Below, one piece after another: positions 33,925 to 43,990 of a stretch of 64,000 bases of DNA (positions are counted from its first letter, which is position 1; every line of letters begins with the position of its first letter). The translations under genes and the position numbers were made by a program. Where the stretch lies: positions 2,310,501 to 2,374,500 of the forward strand of contig NZ_QYUR01000002.1 in assembly GCF_003596405.1 (NCBI RefSeq), written 5' to 3'. The DNA comes from Pseudomonas cavernicola (GTDB lineage: Bacteria > Pseudomonadota > Gammaproteobacteria > Pseudomonadales > Pseudomonadaceae). A model generated the notes under the pieces. That model made no database searches, was not told where the DNA came from, and saw only the letters and a list, made by a program, of their open reading frames with translations.

Positions 33925-35034
33925 CTAACGGCTACGCTCGGTACGCCCGCCGGAGCGAGCCAGATAGCCCGAACCACTTTCGCAGAGCAACCCATCACGC
34001 AGCACCGCCGGCAAGGCGTCCAAACCATCGCGTAGGACATACACCGTGAACCCCAACTGCGACAGTAGAAACACTGCACTGGCGCTGCGTTTACCGCTAT
34101 CGCAATAACACAGGTAAGTGCGCGCCTTATCCAATAGCCGAGCCTTCAGGCGCAGCAGCTGCAACGGCATATTCAGCGATTCAAGGGCATGGGCGCGTTC
34201 GTATTCCTCCTGCAGCCGCACATCCAGCCACTGCGCGCCACCTGACTGCAGCCGCGCTGCCTCACCGAAAGACACCTCGTCGACCACCGGCGCCTTGAGC
34301 AAGGCGAAGAAGTCCTGACGATCCAGACGCAAAACCACGCCAGCGTCCAGCATGGTCACGGTGGCATTACGCGGCCGGTCGGCCAGCAGCGCCTCCTCAC
34401 CGAAACACGCGCCGACTTCCAGTTCGGCCAGCACCTGATGCTCGCTACCCGCACCGCGAATCACCTCCGCGCGTCCACTGTTCAAGAAGAAGCAGCAATC
34501 GCCCGCCTCCCCCTCGCGCAGCACCGTGCTACCGGCTGGCAGCTCGATGCGCTGCATACGCTCGAGCATGGCACGCACATTCGGCGGCGGTACTTTGGCG
34601 AAGAGTGGGTTTTCCAGCAGCCGCTCGAGCCACTCCACGTCCTCGCCGGCCTGCCCCAACTCCAACAACAGATCCTGGTAGGCCAGGCGCCAGATCAATA
34701 ACCGCGTCAGGGTCGCGCTATCCAGCGTCAGCAGGCTGGCATCGGTCAGCGCCCGAACTTCATGCAAGCGCGGCAGGCTGGGAGACAGCGGATGGCAGCT
34801 GGCTTCACTGCCCGCGAGTAAATGCTCTTCTTGACCCTCGACAGAGCGCAGCAGCAGTTCGCCCGCCAAAAGGTAATGGGTCAGCTGCGCCTGATCACCC
34901 TGGCGGAACAGCAATTGACCGGCCAGCAAGGGTTGCGGCACTAGTTGACCGCGCAGCTCGCGCCACTGCTGCTCAGAGAGCACGTTGAGCGGCGTCAGAC
35001 TGCGCAACTGTTCGGGATTCAGGGGGGCACTCAT
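33925..35034 (-). CDS. cyclic-nucleotide-binding + rhodanese fusion protein
   Basis: 369-aa protein with two N-terminal cNMP-binding-type beta-barrel segments (the first near residues 20-120, the second near 140-250) and a C-terminal rhodanese domain. The second cNMP segment contains FGEEALLADRPRNATVTMLD, the phosphate-binding cassette. The rhodanese active-site loop CDSGKRS keeps its Cys. ATG 35034 (MSAPLNPEQLRSL) is preferred over an upstream GTG at 35073. No helix-turn-helix is present, so it is not a CRP-type regulator. A nucleotide-regulated sulfur transferase is the natural inference. The next gene upstream, 85 bp away, is a D-cysteine desulfhydrase-like enzyme. Confidence 0.85.
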   Translation of the reverse strand: MSAPLNPEQLRSLTPLNVLSEQQWRELRGQLVPQPLLAGQLLFRQGDQAQLTHYLLAGELLLRSVEGQEEHLLAGSEASCHPLSPSLPRLHEVRALTDASLLTLDSATLTRLLIWRLAYQDLLLELGQAGEDVEWLERLLENPLFAKVPPPNVRAMLERMQRIELPAGSTVLREGEAGDCCFFLNSGRAEVIRGAGSEHQVLAELEVGACFGEEALLADRPRNATVTMLDAGVVLRLDRQDFFALLKAPVVDEVSFGEAARLQSGGAQWLDVRLQEEYERAHALESLNMPLQLLRLKARLLDKARTYLCYCDSGKRSASAVFLLSQLGFTVYVLRDGLDALPAVLRDGLLCESGSGYLARSGGRTERSR

Positions 35035-35118
35035 AAGGGTATTCAGACTCCACCGGTCGAAGCTCTGCACCACCGACCACAGGTTCAGCCAGATCGCGTC
35101 AGCGCATCGGCTCGTTGT

Positions 35119-36036
35119 TCATACGGCGCCCCTGCGACCCTGCAAGCCCCCCGTATGGACGAAGAGCAGGCGCGAGCCCGGGGCAAAGTAACCGGCCTCG
35201 ACCTGCTGGCGCAATGCCATTAATGCTTTCGCGGTATATAGCGGCTCTAGCGGGACACCGCTGCACGCCTCAAGCTCAAGAATAAAGCGCTCCAACTCTG
35301 CATCGACCTTGGCAAAGCCACCGCGACAAGCGTCCAGCAAGTGATAACCACGATCTGCCACGTTGGCCTGGCGCAGAATCATCTGTACCTGCTGCGCCAC
35401 GCCATGATCGCCCGGCACCGCCACAGCGCCGAACACCGGATGCGCACCCGCCTCCGCCAGCACCAAGCCAGCCAGGGTAGTCCCCGTGCCAACGGCCAGC
35501 CACCAGCCGTCATAGTCAGCCCAACCGAGCGCAGCCAACTGTTCACGCGCCTGCATCACCAGCACCGCACAGCCCAACGCACCCGGCAAACCACCACCGC
35601 CCTCCGGCACTGCGTGCAGTTTGGGGTAGCGTGCCTGCCATTCCGCCCAGAAATCCGGCCGATGCCGCGCTCGATAACCGCCGTAGCCGAGCCAGTGCAA
35701 TTGCATGCCCCATGCCTGCAAATCACGCACAGTCGGCGTGTATTGCGGTTCTCCGCGCAGCAAGCCAGCGGTGGGGAAGCTAAAGCGCTTTCCCGCCGCT
35801 GCCAGCGCATGCAGATGATTGGAATGCGCCCCGCCCAGGCTGATCAAGCCATCGGCACCCTCAACGGCAGCGGTAACCAAATGCTGGGTCAGCTTGAACC
35901 ACTTATTGCCGGAGATCAGCGAGTCGATCAGGTCGAGGCGCAACACCGCCAGCTCGACGCCAGCCTGTGCCAGCCAATCGAGATGCAAAGGCTCAAGTGG
36001 TGCCCTTGGCGCCCACTGAGGAACAACGAGAGACAA
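35119..36036 (-). CDS. PLP enzyme, D-cysteine desulfhydrase / ACC deaminase family
   Basis: 305-aa fold-type II PLP enzyme. SGNKWFKLTQHL holds the PLP lysine and LGGAHSNHLHALAAAGK the Asn/Ser substrate loop; VGTGTTLAGLVLAE is the phosphate cup. Enzymes with this sequence type release sulfide, pyruvate and ammonia from D-cysteine or open ACC. Without the ACC-specific residues checked, D-cysteine desulfhydrase is the more likely role. It ends 85 bp before the rhodanese fusion gene and begins 3 bp after the coiled-coil gene, so all three may be co-transcribed. Confidence 0.83.
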   Translation of the reverse strand: MSLVVPQWAPRAPLEPLHLDWLAQAGVELAVLRLDLIDSLISGNKWFKLTQHLVTAAVEGADGLISLGGAHSNHLHALAAAGKRFSFPTAGLLRGEPQYTPTVRDLQAWGMQLHWLGYGGYRARHRPDFWAEWQARYPKLHAVPEGGGGLPGALGCAVLVMQAREQLAALGWADYDGWWLAVGTGTTLAGLVLAEAGAHPVFGAVAVPGDHGVAQQVQMILRQANVADRGYHLLDACRGGFAKVDAELERFILELEACSGVPLEPLYTAKALMALRQQVEAGYFAPGSRLLFVHTGGLQGRRGAV

Positions 36037-36039
36037 GGC

Positions 36040-37407
36040 TTAGCTGACAGTGCGCAGGCGGCTGCTGGCCTTATGCCGCGCACAGCAATTGGAATCGCCT
36101 GCGACAAACCGACTGGGGCTGTCGACCCGATCGATCGGCATGGCGCAGCGCCCACCGCTGGGCAAGTCCGCCTCGCAGTCCGGCTTCTGGTAATGCGCCA
36201 GCCAGTGGCGATATTGCGCTTCGGAAACGAAGCACTTGGCCGCGGCGTAGGCCATTGGATTGTCCTGATAACGGGCGATATCCTGCAGCGGGATAGTCAA
36301 GTGGCCGGCACCCGGGTGATAGACGACGAACACCACGCCGAGCTTGGCTAGCCGCTCGAGAATCTGCTCACTGCCCTGGCTGGCAAACGCGTCACGCTCA
36401 ACCTTGAGGCGCTCGACTTCTTGTTGCAGTTGCGCGTCCAGCTCGTTGCGGTAGGCCAGCTCAACGTCACGAATGGCGATCTGCTCTTTGTACTCCACAA
36501 CCGCAGACGCGATCTTGGCCTGCAACTCAGCGTCAAACTGCGTGCGCAGGATATCGCTCTCGGTGCGGCCATGCTGCTCCAAAGCCCGCAATTGCTGAGT
36601 CATTTCTTCGCGATTTTTCTGGATGCCATCGGCTTGCACGGCTAATTGCGCCTTGAGGCTCGCATTGAGATCCTCCTGCTGGCGCAAAGCCAGGTGCAGG
36701 CCATGGATTTGCACCTGCAGCGTTTTATTTTCCTCAGCACTGGCCAATTTGAGTTTGGCCAACTCCTCTTCGTGTTGCTGGCTCAGGCTGCTGATCCGCA
36801 GCCGCTGCTGCCTGATCAGTTGTGCGGCTTTCAGGCGGTGCTCCTGATTGATTTTCTCAGCCTGTTTCTCCGCCACTTCCTTGGCAGGATCTGGCGCATG
36901 CCATTTATCCTCGGAAGCCATTTGCAAACGTTCGGGAGCGACTATCTGTGCCGAGTCATCCTCGACCAGCAAGCCCAACTGATTACGCTTGGCCGCATCG
37001 CGCAGCAGGACGAGGTCGTTCTGCCCCGGTGCCAGGCTGGGGTCCCACAGGTGCATCTGATGCCAGGACACCGGGCACTGGCTGCGGCAGGCCAAACGAA
37101 TCGGCCCCGCGCCGAGGTCTGGGCCACGCCCGGAGCGCTCGGCCAGATGCCGCAGGGGGATATTCCAACCGCTATCGGGCGAGCCGTTCTCGTCGAAATC
37201 CAGATAGAAGAACACCGCCGCCCGCACCAGCAACCGCGGGTTGATCAACACAAAAGCGACGCGCACCTGCTGATCGGCGAACTCCGGCATATTCACGATG
37301 CCGTCGAGCAAAGCCTCGAATTCAGGAAAGAGCATTTCCTTGCAGATGCCGCGCTCACTGAAGAACATCACGGCTTCCACCATCTGCGGCTTGTTCTGCA
37401 TGCTCAT
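36040..37407 (-). CDS. conserved coiled-coil protein of unknown function
   Basis: 455-aa protein with no signal peptide. Residues about 1-160 form a globular part (MVEAVMFFSERGICKEMLFP, RVAFVLINPRLLVRAAVFFY, then CPVSWHQMHLWDP). Residues about 190-360 are a long charged coiled coil rich in Glu/Gln/Leu (QQRLRISSLSQQHEEELAKL). The C-terminal domain carries YHPGAGHLTIPLQDIARY and several Cys/His (CEADLPSGGRC, NCCARH) that could bind zinc. Homologues are sometimes labelled chromosome partitioning protein, but no Walker A motif is visible. GAGGGAAACCG precedes ATG 37407. Its downstream neighbour is the D-cysteine desulfhydrase-like gene, 3 bp away. Confidence 0.75.
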   Translation of the reverse strand: MSMQNKPQMVEAVMFFSERGICKEMLFPEFEALLDGIVNMPEFADQQVRVAFVLINPRLLVRAAVFFYLDFDENGSPDSGWNIPLRHLAERSGRGPDLGAGPIRLACRSQCPVSWHQMHLWDPSLAPGQNDLVLLRDAAKRNQLGLLVEDDSAQIVAPERLQMASEDKWHAPDPAKEVAEKQAEKINQEHRLKAAQLIRQQRLRISSLSQQHEEELAKLKLASAEENKTLQVQIHGLHLALRQQEDLNASLKAQLAVQADGIQKNREEMTQQLRALEQHGRTESDILRTQFDAELQAKIASAVVEYKEQIAIRDVELAYRNELDAQLQQEVERLKVERDAFASQGSEQILERLAKLGVVFVVYHPGAGHLTIPLQDIARYQDNPMAYAAAKCFVSEAQYRHWLAHYQKPDCEADLPSGGRCAMPIDRVDSPSRFVAGDSNCCARHKASSRLRTVS

Positions 37408-37623
37408 CGGTTTCCCTCTAGGCCAACACGGTGATATTCCGCTCGGGCGGGTGACGCTCCTGGCAGATTATGCAGAATCTGCACAAACAGGCGCTATCCC
37501 GTGGTTTCGACAAGTCTAGGGGAAAAAGTACCGCGGGCAATGTGACTGGGTTGGCAGTCGCCCGCCGTGGCGCTCAGGCAAACCAGCGGCAGGGCGAAAT
37601 TGTGATGGGTTTGGTGCAACGAC

Positions 37624-38052
37624 TCAGGCTTTGGCGGCCGCCAGGAAAGGCGCCAGACGACGCCCCATTTCTTCACCGAGGGCTTGCAGACCACTCAGGG
37701 GACGAATCATCACTTCGAATTCGACGATTTTGCCGTCTTCATCGAATTGAATCAGGTCGATGCCTTTGAGCTGACGGTCACCGACGCAGGCACTGAACTC
37801 CAACACCACGCTCAAACCATCTTCGCTGAACAGCTGCCGATGGTAAGCAAAATCCTCAAACACCTGCGAGACGGTGTTCAGGATCAGCGTCACCAGCGGC
37901 GCACCGCTATAAGGTTTGAACGCCATCGGTGAACGAAACACCGCCTGCGGATGCAGTAAGGCAGGCAGAGCACGCAGATCCTGCTTTTCGAGCATGGCAT
38001 GCCATTGTTCGAGCGTGACGGCAACAGCTGGGTTGGGCGATAAAGCTTGCAT
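37624..38052 (-). CDS. NTF2/SnoaL-like small protein
   Basis: 142-aa cystatin-like cone fold protein. VTLEQWHAMLEKQDLRALPA and LLHPQAVFRSPMAFKPYSG open the domain. The later strands GLSVVLEFSACVGDRQLKGI and DLIQFDEDGKIVEFEVMIRP are the classic NTF2-like pattern. ATG 38052 (MQALSPNPAVAV) is taken over the longer frame because the extra residues look random. It lies 89 bp downstream of fadH on the same strand, separated by a hairpin, and may be co-transcribed. Substrate unknown. Confidence 0.8.
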   Translation of the reverse strand: MQALSPNPAVAVTLEQWHAMLEKQDLRALPALLHPQAVFRSPMAFKPYSGAPLVTLILNTVSQVFEDFAYHRQLFSEDGLSVVLEFSACVGDRQLKGIDLIQFDEDGKIVEFEVMIRPLSGLQALGEEMGRRLAPFLAAAKA

Positions 38053-38096
38053 GTGCTGCGTACCCCTGATGAAAAGCCTGAAGACCAACAATTAAG

Positions 38097-38126
38097 CCGT
38101 CATACCCACTTTCGCGGGCATGACGG
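38097..38126. repeat. short hairpin (CCGTCAT...ATGACGG) between fadH and NTF2-like gene
   Basis: CCGTCATACCCAC and GCGGGCATGACGG pair over most of their length around TTTC. The motif resembles dispersed proteobacterial palindromes of the type CCCGCGAAAGxGGG. It may attenuate read-through from fadH; there is no U-tract on the minus strand. Confidence 0.55.
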
Positions 38127-38141
38127 TTTATGCAGAAAGTC

Positions 38142-40280
<2,139 letters not shown>

Positions 40281-40399
40281 CTACCGAACCCCGCTCAATG
40301 ATCCAAAGTTACAAGTTATTGATCGAAACGAGCAGCACGACTTGGCAAGCGCAGCCCACCGCCCTACCCTAGACATTGAATCCCGCACACGTTTTCCTC

Positions 40400-41530
40400 A
40401 TGCGCAAACTACTCAGCCTCGCCGTCATCACCCTCCTGATCGCCGCCATCAGCGTTTATGCCGTGTGGACCGAGCTACGTCCGAGCGGCCATTACCTGTC
40501 TGACCTGCGCAGCCAGGTCGCGCTCAACCAGGGTCAGCCTAGCGAGCGAGGCAACCTGCTCGGCATCCAGCCAGAACTGTTCTCCGGCGATTACCAGAGT
40601 GTCGAACTGCTGCACCTGAAACTCGCCGCCTACCTGGAAAAGGCCCGCAACGAAGGCCTACTCAACCGCAAAACCATCGCCGTTCTACCGGAACACATTG
40701 GCACCTGGCTGATCGCGAGTGGCGAAAAGGCCGAGGTTTATCAGGCCAACACGGTGAGGGAAGCCATGGTATGGCTAGCCGCCAGCCATCCATTGCAACT
40801 CGCCCGCGCCCTGCTCGCCGCGCAAGGCGAGGATCGTCTGACTGACGCACTGTTCCGTATGAAGGGCAAGGCCATGGCTCGTGACTACCAAACCTTGTTT
40901 GGCGGCCTGGCCAAGGAGTTCGGCATCACCCTCGTAGCCGGCTCGATTGTGCTGCCCGAGCCGCGCGTGGAGAACGGCGCCCTGATGGTCGGCACTGGCC
41001 CGCTGTACAACATCAGCCTGGTGTTCGGTAGCGATGGCACGCCACTCGGCCAGCCACAGCGCAAAATCTTCCCTATTCGCGACGAACAAGACTTTACCGC
41101 CGCCGCCCCGACTGCTGCGCTGCAGGTGGTGGATACTCCAGCCGGGCGCCTGGGTGTGCTGATCTGCACCGACAGCTGGTACCCGGCCAGTTACGCCGAA
41201 CTGGCCCGCAGCGGTGTTGAGCTGTTGGCCGTACCGGCGTTTCTCACCGGCAATGGCAATTGGTCGAAGCCTTGGGCCGGCTACAACGGGGCCTCGGCGC
41301 CAGCCGACGTCAGCCTGAAACCCGGCGAATTGAGCGAAGGGGAAGCCTGGCAGCGGCTGGCCATGGCCACTCGCCTCTCCAGCAGCGGCGCCCAGGCGGG
41401 CATCACCGTCTTTCTGCGCGGTCAGTTGTGGGATTTGGGCAGCGACGGCCAAAGTTTGCTCGCCACCCCCAGCCAACACAGCCTGGCCAGCGACGGCCGC
41501 GGCGCCCGTTTGATCAACCTCTGGCTGTAG
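40400..41530 (+). CDS. membrane-anchored carbon-nitrogen hydrolase (nitrilase superfamily)
   Basis: 376-aa protein with an N-terminal signal anchor (MRKLLSLAVITLLIAAISVY) and a nitrilase-superfamily domain. The presumed catalytic residues are Glu in IAVLPEHIGTW, Lys in QPQRKIFPI and Cys256 in VLICTDSWYPASYAEL. The anchor suggests action in the periplasm, unlike most cytoplasmic nitrilases. ATG 40400 is selected because the upstream extension from TTG 40376 adds no conserved sequence. It is 4 bp before the AraC-family regulator on the same strand, so the two are an operon. Substrate unknown. Confidence 0.82.
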   Translation: MRKLLSLAVITLLIAAISVYAVWTELRPSGHYLSDLRSQVALNQGQPSERGNLLGIQPELFSGDYQSVELLHLKLAAYLEKARNEGLLNRKTIAVLPEHIGTWLIASGEKAEVYQANTVREAMVWLAASHPLQLARALLAAQGEDRLTDALFRMKGKAMARDYQTLFGGLAKEFGITLVAGSIVLPEPRVENGALMVGTGPLYNISLVFGSDGTPLGQPQRKIFPIRDEQDFTAAAPTAALQVVDTPAGRLGVLICTDSWYPASYAELARSGVELLAVPAFLTGNGNWSKPWAGYNGASAPADVSLKPGELSEGEAWQRLAMATRLSSSGAQAGITVFLRGQLWDLGSDGQSLLATPSQHSLASDGRGARLINLWL

Positions 41531-41534
41531 GCCG

Positions 41535-42572
41535 ATGAAACCCACGCGAGTACGACTTGGCGACCTCTCAGTCGGTTTCGTCCACAGCCTGGCCGAGGCC
41601 GTACGCACGCTTGAGCAAGACCCCGCGCCGCTGCTCGACCAATATGGCCTGGATGCAGCGCGCCTGGCCGAGCCACGCGCCAGGCTGTCGATCCCGCGTT
41701 ATATGCGCCTGGGGCACGCCGCGATTCAGTTGACTGGCGACCCCAGCCTAGGCTTGTTGATGGGTCAACTGAACCGACTCAGCCAAGTTGGCCTGGCCGG
41801 CGTCACTGCCGCCCAAGCCCCGACTGTGCGGGAGGCCGCCCGCGCACTGATTCGCTTTGAACCGTTGTACGCCTACAACTATCGCGGCCAGTCGAGCTTG
41901 CACGAGGATGCGCAAGGCGCCTGGCTACGCTTTTACTCGATCAACCCGTACAACGCCTACAACCGCTTTGTCGTGGACTCGGTGCTGGCCAGTTGGACCT
42001 GCCAACTGAGCAGCTTGGCCGGGCAAAAACTGAACGTCGAAAAGGTCGAAATCGAATTCCCTGCCCCCAGCTACACCGAGCGCTACGCCGAAGTGTTCGG
42101 CTGTCCGCTGGAATTTGGTGCCAGCGTTAATCAGCTGCGCCTGAACCAGGCCAACCTGGCATTGCGCAACCCCGAACACTGTCCGAGCACTTGGCGCCAT
42201 CTGCTGGAAATCTGCGAGCGCGAACTGGAACAACTGACCCGCACCCGCAGCCTGCGCGAGCGCATCAGCCAACTGCTCGGCCCACTGCTGCATGGGCGTG
42301 AGCCCGATCTGGAAGAGGTTGCGACACGCCTACAGCTCCCCACCTGGACGCTGCGACGCAAGTTGGCGGAAGAAGGCACGCAGTACCGCGCGATTCTCAA
42401 CGACACCCGCCGCGATCTGGCGATGGCCTATATCCGCGACACCGAATTGGCCTTTGGCGAGATTGCCTATCTACTCGGCTTCGCCTCGGCGGAAGCCTTT
42501 CAGCGCGCGTTCAAACGCTGGAGCGGGCAGACCCCTGGCGAATTCCGCCGTGCTCAACGGCAAACAGGTTAA
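41535..42572 (+). CDS. AraC-family transcriptional regulator
   Basis: 345-aa regulator with an N-terminal Arabinose_bd-type (PF12625-like) domain (LGDLSVGFVHSLAEAVRTLE... to about residue 200) and a C-terminal AraC double helix-turn-helix. The DNA-binding part contains LEEVATRLQLPTWTLRRKLA, then AFGEIAYLLGFASAEAFQRA and FKRWSGQTPGEFRR. Homologues of this architecture (OruR/VirF-like) control catabolic or virulence genes. It lies 4 bp after the nitrilase gene and just before the tRNA cluster, as PA3094 does in PAO1 by memory. Target unknown; the adjacent hydrolase is an obvious candidate. Confidence 0.9.
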   Translation: MKPTRVRLGDLSVGFVHSLAEAVRTLEQDPAPLLDQYGLDAARLAEPRARLSIPRYMRLGHAAIQLTGDPSLGLLMGQLNRLSQVGLAGVTAAQAPTVREAARALIRFEPLYAYNYRGQSSLHEDAQGAWLRFYSINPYNAYNRFVVDSVLASWTCQLSSLAGQKLNVEKVEIEFPAPSYTERYAEVFGCPLEFGASVNQLRLNQANLALRNPEHCPSTWRHLLEICERELEQLTRTRSLRERISQLLGPLLHGREPDLEEVATRLQLPTWTLRRKLAEEGTQYRAILNDTRRDLAMAYIRDTELAFGEIAYLLGFASAEAFQRAFKRWSGQTPGEFRRAQRQTG

Positions 42573-42582
42573 CCGCCCCTGG

Positions 42583-42672
42583 TCACAACTCCGTGGCGTC
42601 TTCCACAGGTTCAGCGGGATCTTCTTGCTCGCCAGCACGGTATTCGAGGAGCTCTTCTTGATACTCGTCCAT
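42583..42672 (-). CDS. 29-aa conserved acidic small protein
   Basis: Very short frame MDEYQEELLEYRAGEQEDPA...EDATEL, 29 residues and strongly acidic. I recall similar small acidic frames in other pseudomonads beginning MDEYQEELLE and ending EDATEL, which is why I list it. GAGAG lies about 10 nt before ATG 42672. It converges on the AraC gene with 10 bp between stops. It lies downstream of the tRNA terminator, so it would need its own promoter. Function unknown. Confidence 0.55.
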   Translation of the reverse strand: MDEYQEELLEYRAGEQEDPAEPVEDATEL

Positions 42673-42782
42673 TGGGTTTATCTCTCGATCTGAAGATATG
42701 AGCCTAACAAAGACCATAGCAAACAGCTTAAAGATCCCAGATGAACAACAAATGAAACAAAATCCGAAATATCGCAGGCAAT

Positions 42783-42817
42783 AAAAAGCCCCTAGGCTTT
42801 TCAACCTAAGGGCTTTC
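42783..42817 (-). terminator. rho-independent terminator of the tRNA operon
   Basis: AAAGCCCCTAGG (42785-42796 region) pairs with CCTAAGGGCTTT (42805-42816). On the minus strand the stem is followed by TTTTTATT. It lies just beyond the 3' end of the last tRNA-Asp. Confidence 0.88.
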
Positions 42818-42822
42818 TAAGA

Positions 42823-42899
42823 TGGCGCAGCGGACGGGACTCGAACCCGCGACCCCCGGCGTGACAGGCCGGTATTCTAACCGACTGAACTACCGCTGC
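42823..42899 (-). tRNA. tRNA-Asp (GTC), copy 2
   Basis: 77-nt cloverleaf with encoded CCA. Acceptor GCAGCGG/CCGCTGC, anticodon GTC in CCTGTCACG, T-loop GGTTCGAGTCC. Identical to the copy at 43006-43082. Last gene of the tRNA transcript. Confidence 0.97.
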
Positions 42900-43005
42900 G
42901 TGTCGGTTGGACTTGCGTCCAATAGAACTCTTCAAAGCGTCTGACCAGCTAAACCCTGTAGGGCTTTACCAATCTCAGGCCGACCGTAATCGAACCTGGA
43001 AAATA

Positions 43006-43082
43006 TGGCGCAGCGGACGGGACTCGAACCCGCGACCCCCGGCGTGACAGGCCGGTATTCTAACCGACTGAACTACCGCTGC
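43006..43082 (-). tRNA. tRNA-Asp (GTC), copy 1
   Basis: 77-nt tRNA with encoded CCA and anticodon GTC, the same sequence as the downstream copy. It is 106 bp from copy 2 and 35 bp from tRNA-Val, so all three are probably cut from one precursor. Confidence 0.97.
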
Positions 43083-43117
43083 GCGTCGGTCGGACTTGCG
43101 TCCGAAATTCACAAGAG

Positions 43118-43193
43118 TGGTGGGTGATGACGGGATCGAACCGCCGACCCTCTGCTTGTAAGGCAGATGCTCTCCCAGCTGAGCTAATCACCC
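43118..43193 (-). tRNA. tRNA-Val (TAC)
   Basis: 76-nt tRNA with acceptor GGGTGAT/ATCACCC, discriminator A, encoded CCA and anticodon TAC in CCTTACAAG. First gene of the tRNA operon. Confidence 0.97.
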
Positions 43194-43211
43194 GCTGCTT
43201 GCGAGGCGCGA

Positions 43212-43240
43212 AATCTACGCGTGAGGCGCACCTAAGTCAA
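43212..43240 (-). promoter_or_regulatory. sigma-70 promoter of the tRNA-Val/Asp/Asp operon
   Basis: On the minus strand TTGACT (43240-43235) and TAGATT (43217-43212) are separated by exactly 17 bp. A GC-rich discriminator follows (TCGCGCCTCGC), typical of stringently controlled stable-RNA promoters. The -10 box ends about 18 bp before the tRNA-Val 5' end. Confidence 0.75.
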
Positions 43241-43463
43241 CACCCTACATAGAGTTTTTCTTCAAAGAGGGTTTTCTATCGGCAGCCTTCGACTTTACCC
43301 CGGACTGCCCGCATGCCGGCTCAAGGCCAGGCTGTGGAATTGAAAAACTCCCGGCATCCCCCGGCAGAGACCGCACTCTGCTTGTCGCTCACGGGGATAG
43401 CATCGATGAAGATGCCCAGGACTGCGACACCAACGCGGCGCCAGCGACACTGACCCAGCTCAG

Positions 43464-43988
43464 TCAATGCGCCACGCGCAACATCAGGCGCGCGGCGACC
43501 CGACCATCTTCGTCACGATCCAAACCCGCCTCATCAATCCGCACCCCCTGCCCTTCGAGCAAGGCAAACCAGCGCAACAGCTGGGCAAAAGGTGCCGGCT
43601 GCAGGCTAACCTGTAGGCCGCCATCGCCCTCAGTATCCAAACGCTCCACCGCCAAGTTCTGCTGCGCTGCACTGGCGGTAATCAGACCTTGCAGATTTGC
43701 TGGATCCAGGCTGACTTTGGGTTTGCTGTGCAGCTCACGAGCCAAAGGTGCCCGCGCCTGCAGGTAGGCACTCAGCTCGCGCTGCTGCTCGTAAGCACTG
43801 CGCGCGGCAATCAGGCGTTGCTCGGCTGGGCGCCAGAGACTCAGATACAGCAGCAGCGCCAGCAAAAACAACACCAGCAGACTCAACGCCAGACGCTCGC
43901 GAGGAATAAGCGCGCGCCAGCGTTGTAACAGCACGGAACGCTCCAGTTGCGCCGAGAAAAGATTTTTCAATGCACTCAAACCGCTCAT
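43464..43988 (-). CDS. gspM: type II secretion protein GspM (XcpZ)
   Basis: 174-aa bitopic inner-membrane protein of the T2SS assembly platform that partners GspL. An N-terminal cytoplasmic segment is followed by a helix near residues 33-50 (LALSLLVLFLLALLLYLSLW) and a coiled periplasmic region with EQRLIAARSAYEQQRELSAY. A ferredoxin-like end follows. It is the last gene of the minus-strand xcp operon and starts 2 bp after gspL. A 270-bp spacer with no recognisable gene separates it from tRNA-Val. Confidence 0.92.
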   Translation of the reverse strand: MSGLSALKNLFSAQLERSVLLQRWRALIPRERLALSLLVLFLLALLLYLSLWRPAEQRLIAARSAYEQQRELSAYLQARAPLARELHSKPKVSLDPANLQGLITASAAQQNLAVERLDTEGDGGLQVSLQPAPFAQLLRWFALLEGQGVRIDEAGLDRDEDGRVAARLMLRVAH

Positions 43989-43990
43989 CC

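Noticed and set aside
43194..43463. Possible gene remnant between tRNA-Val and gspM
   Set aside because: All frames are short or interrupted, and no homology could be recognised; treated as plain spacer apart from the tRNA promoter.
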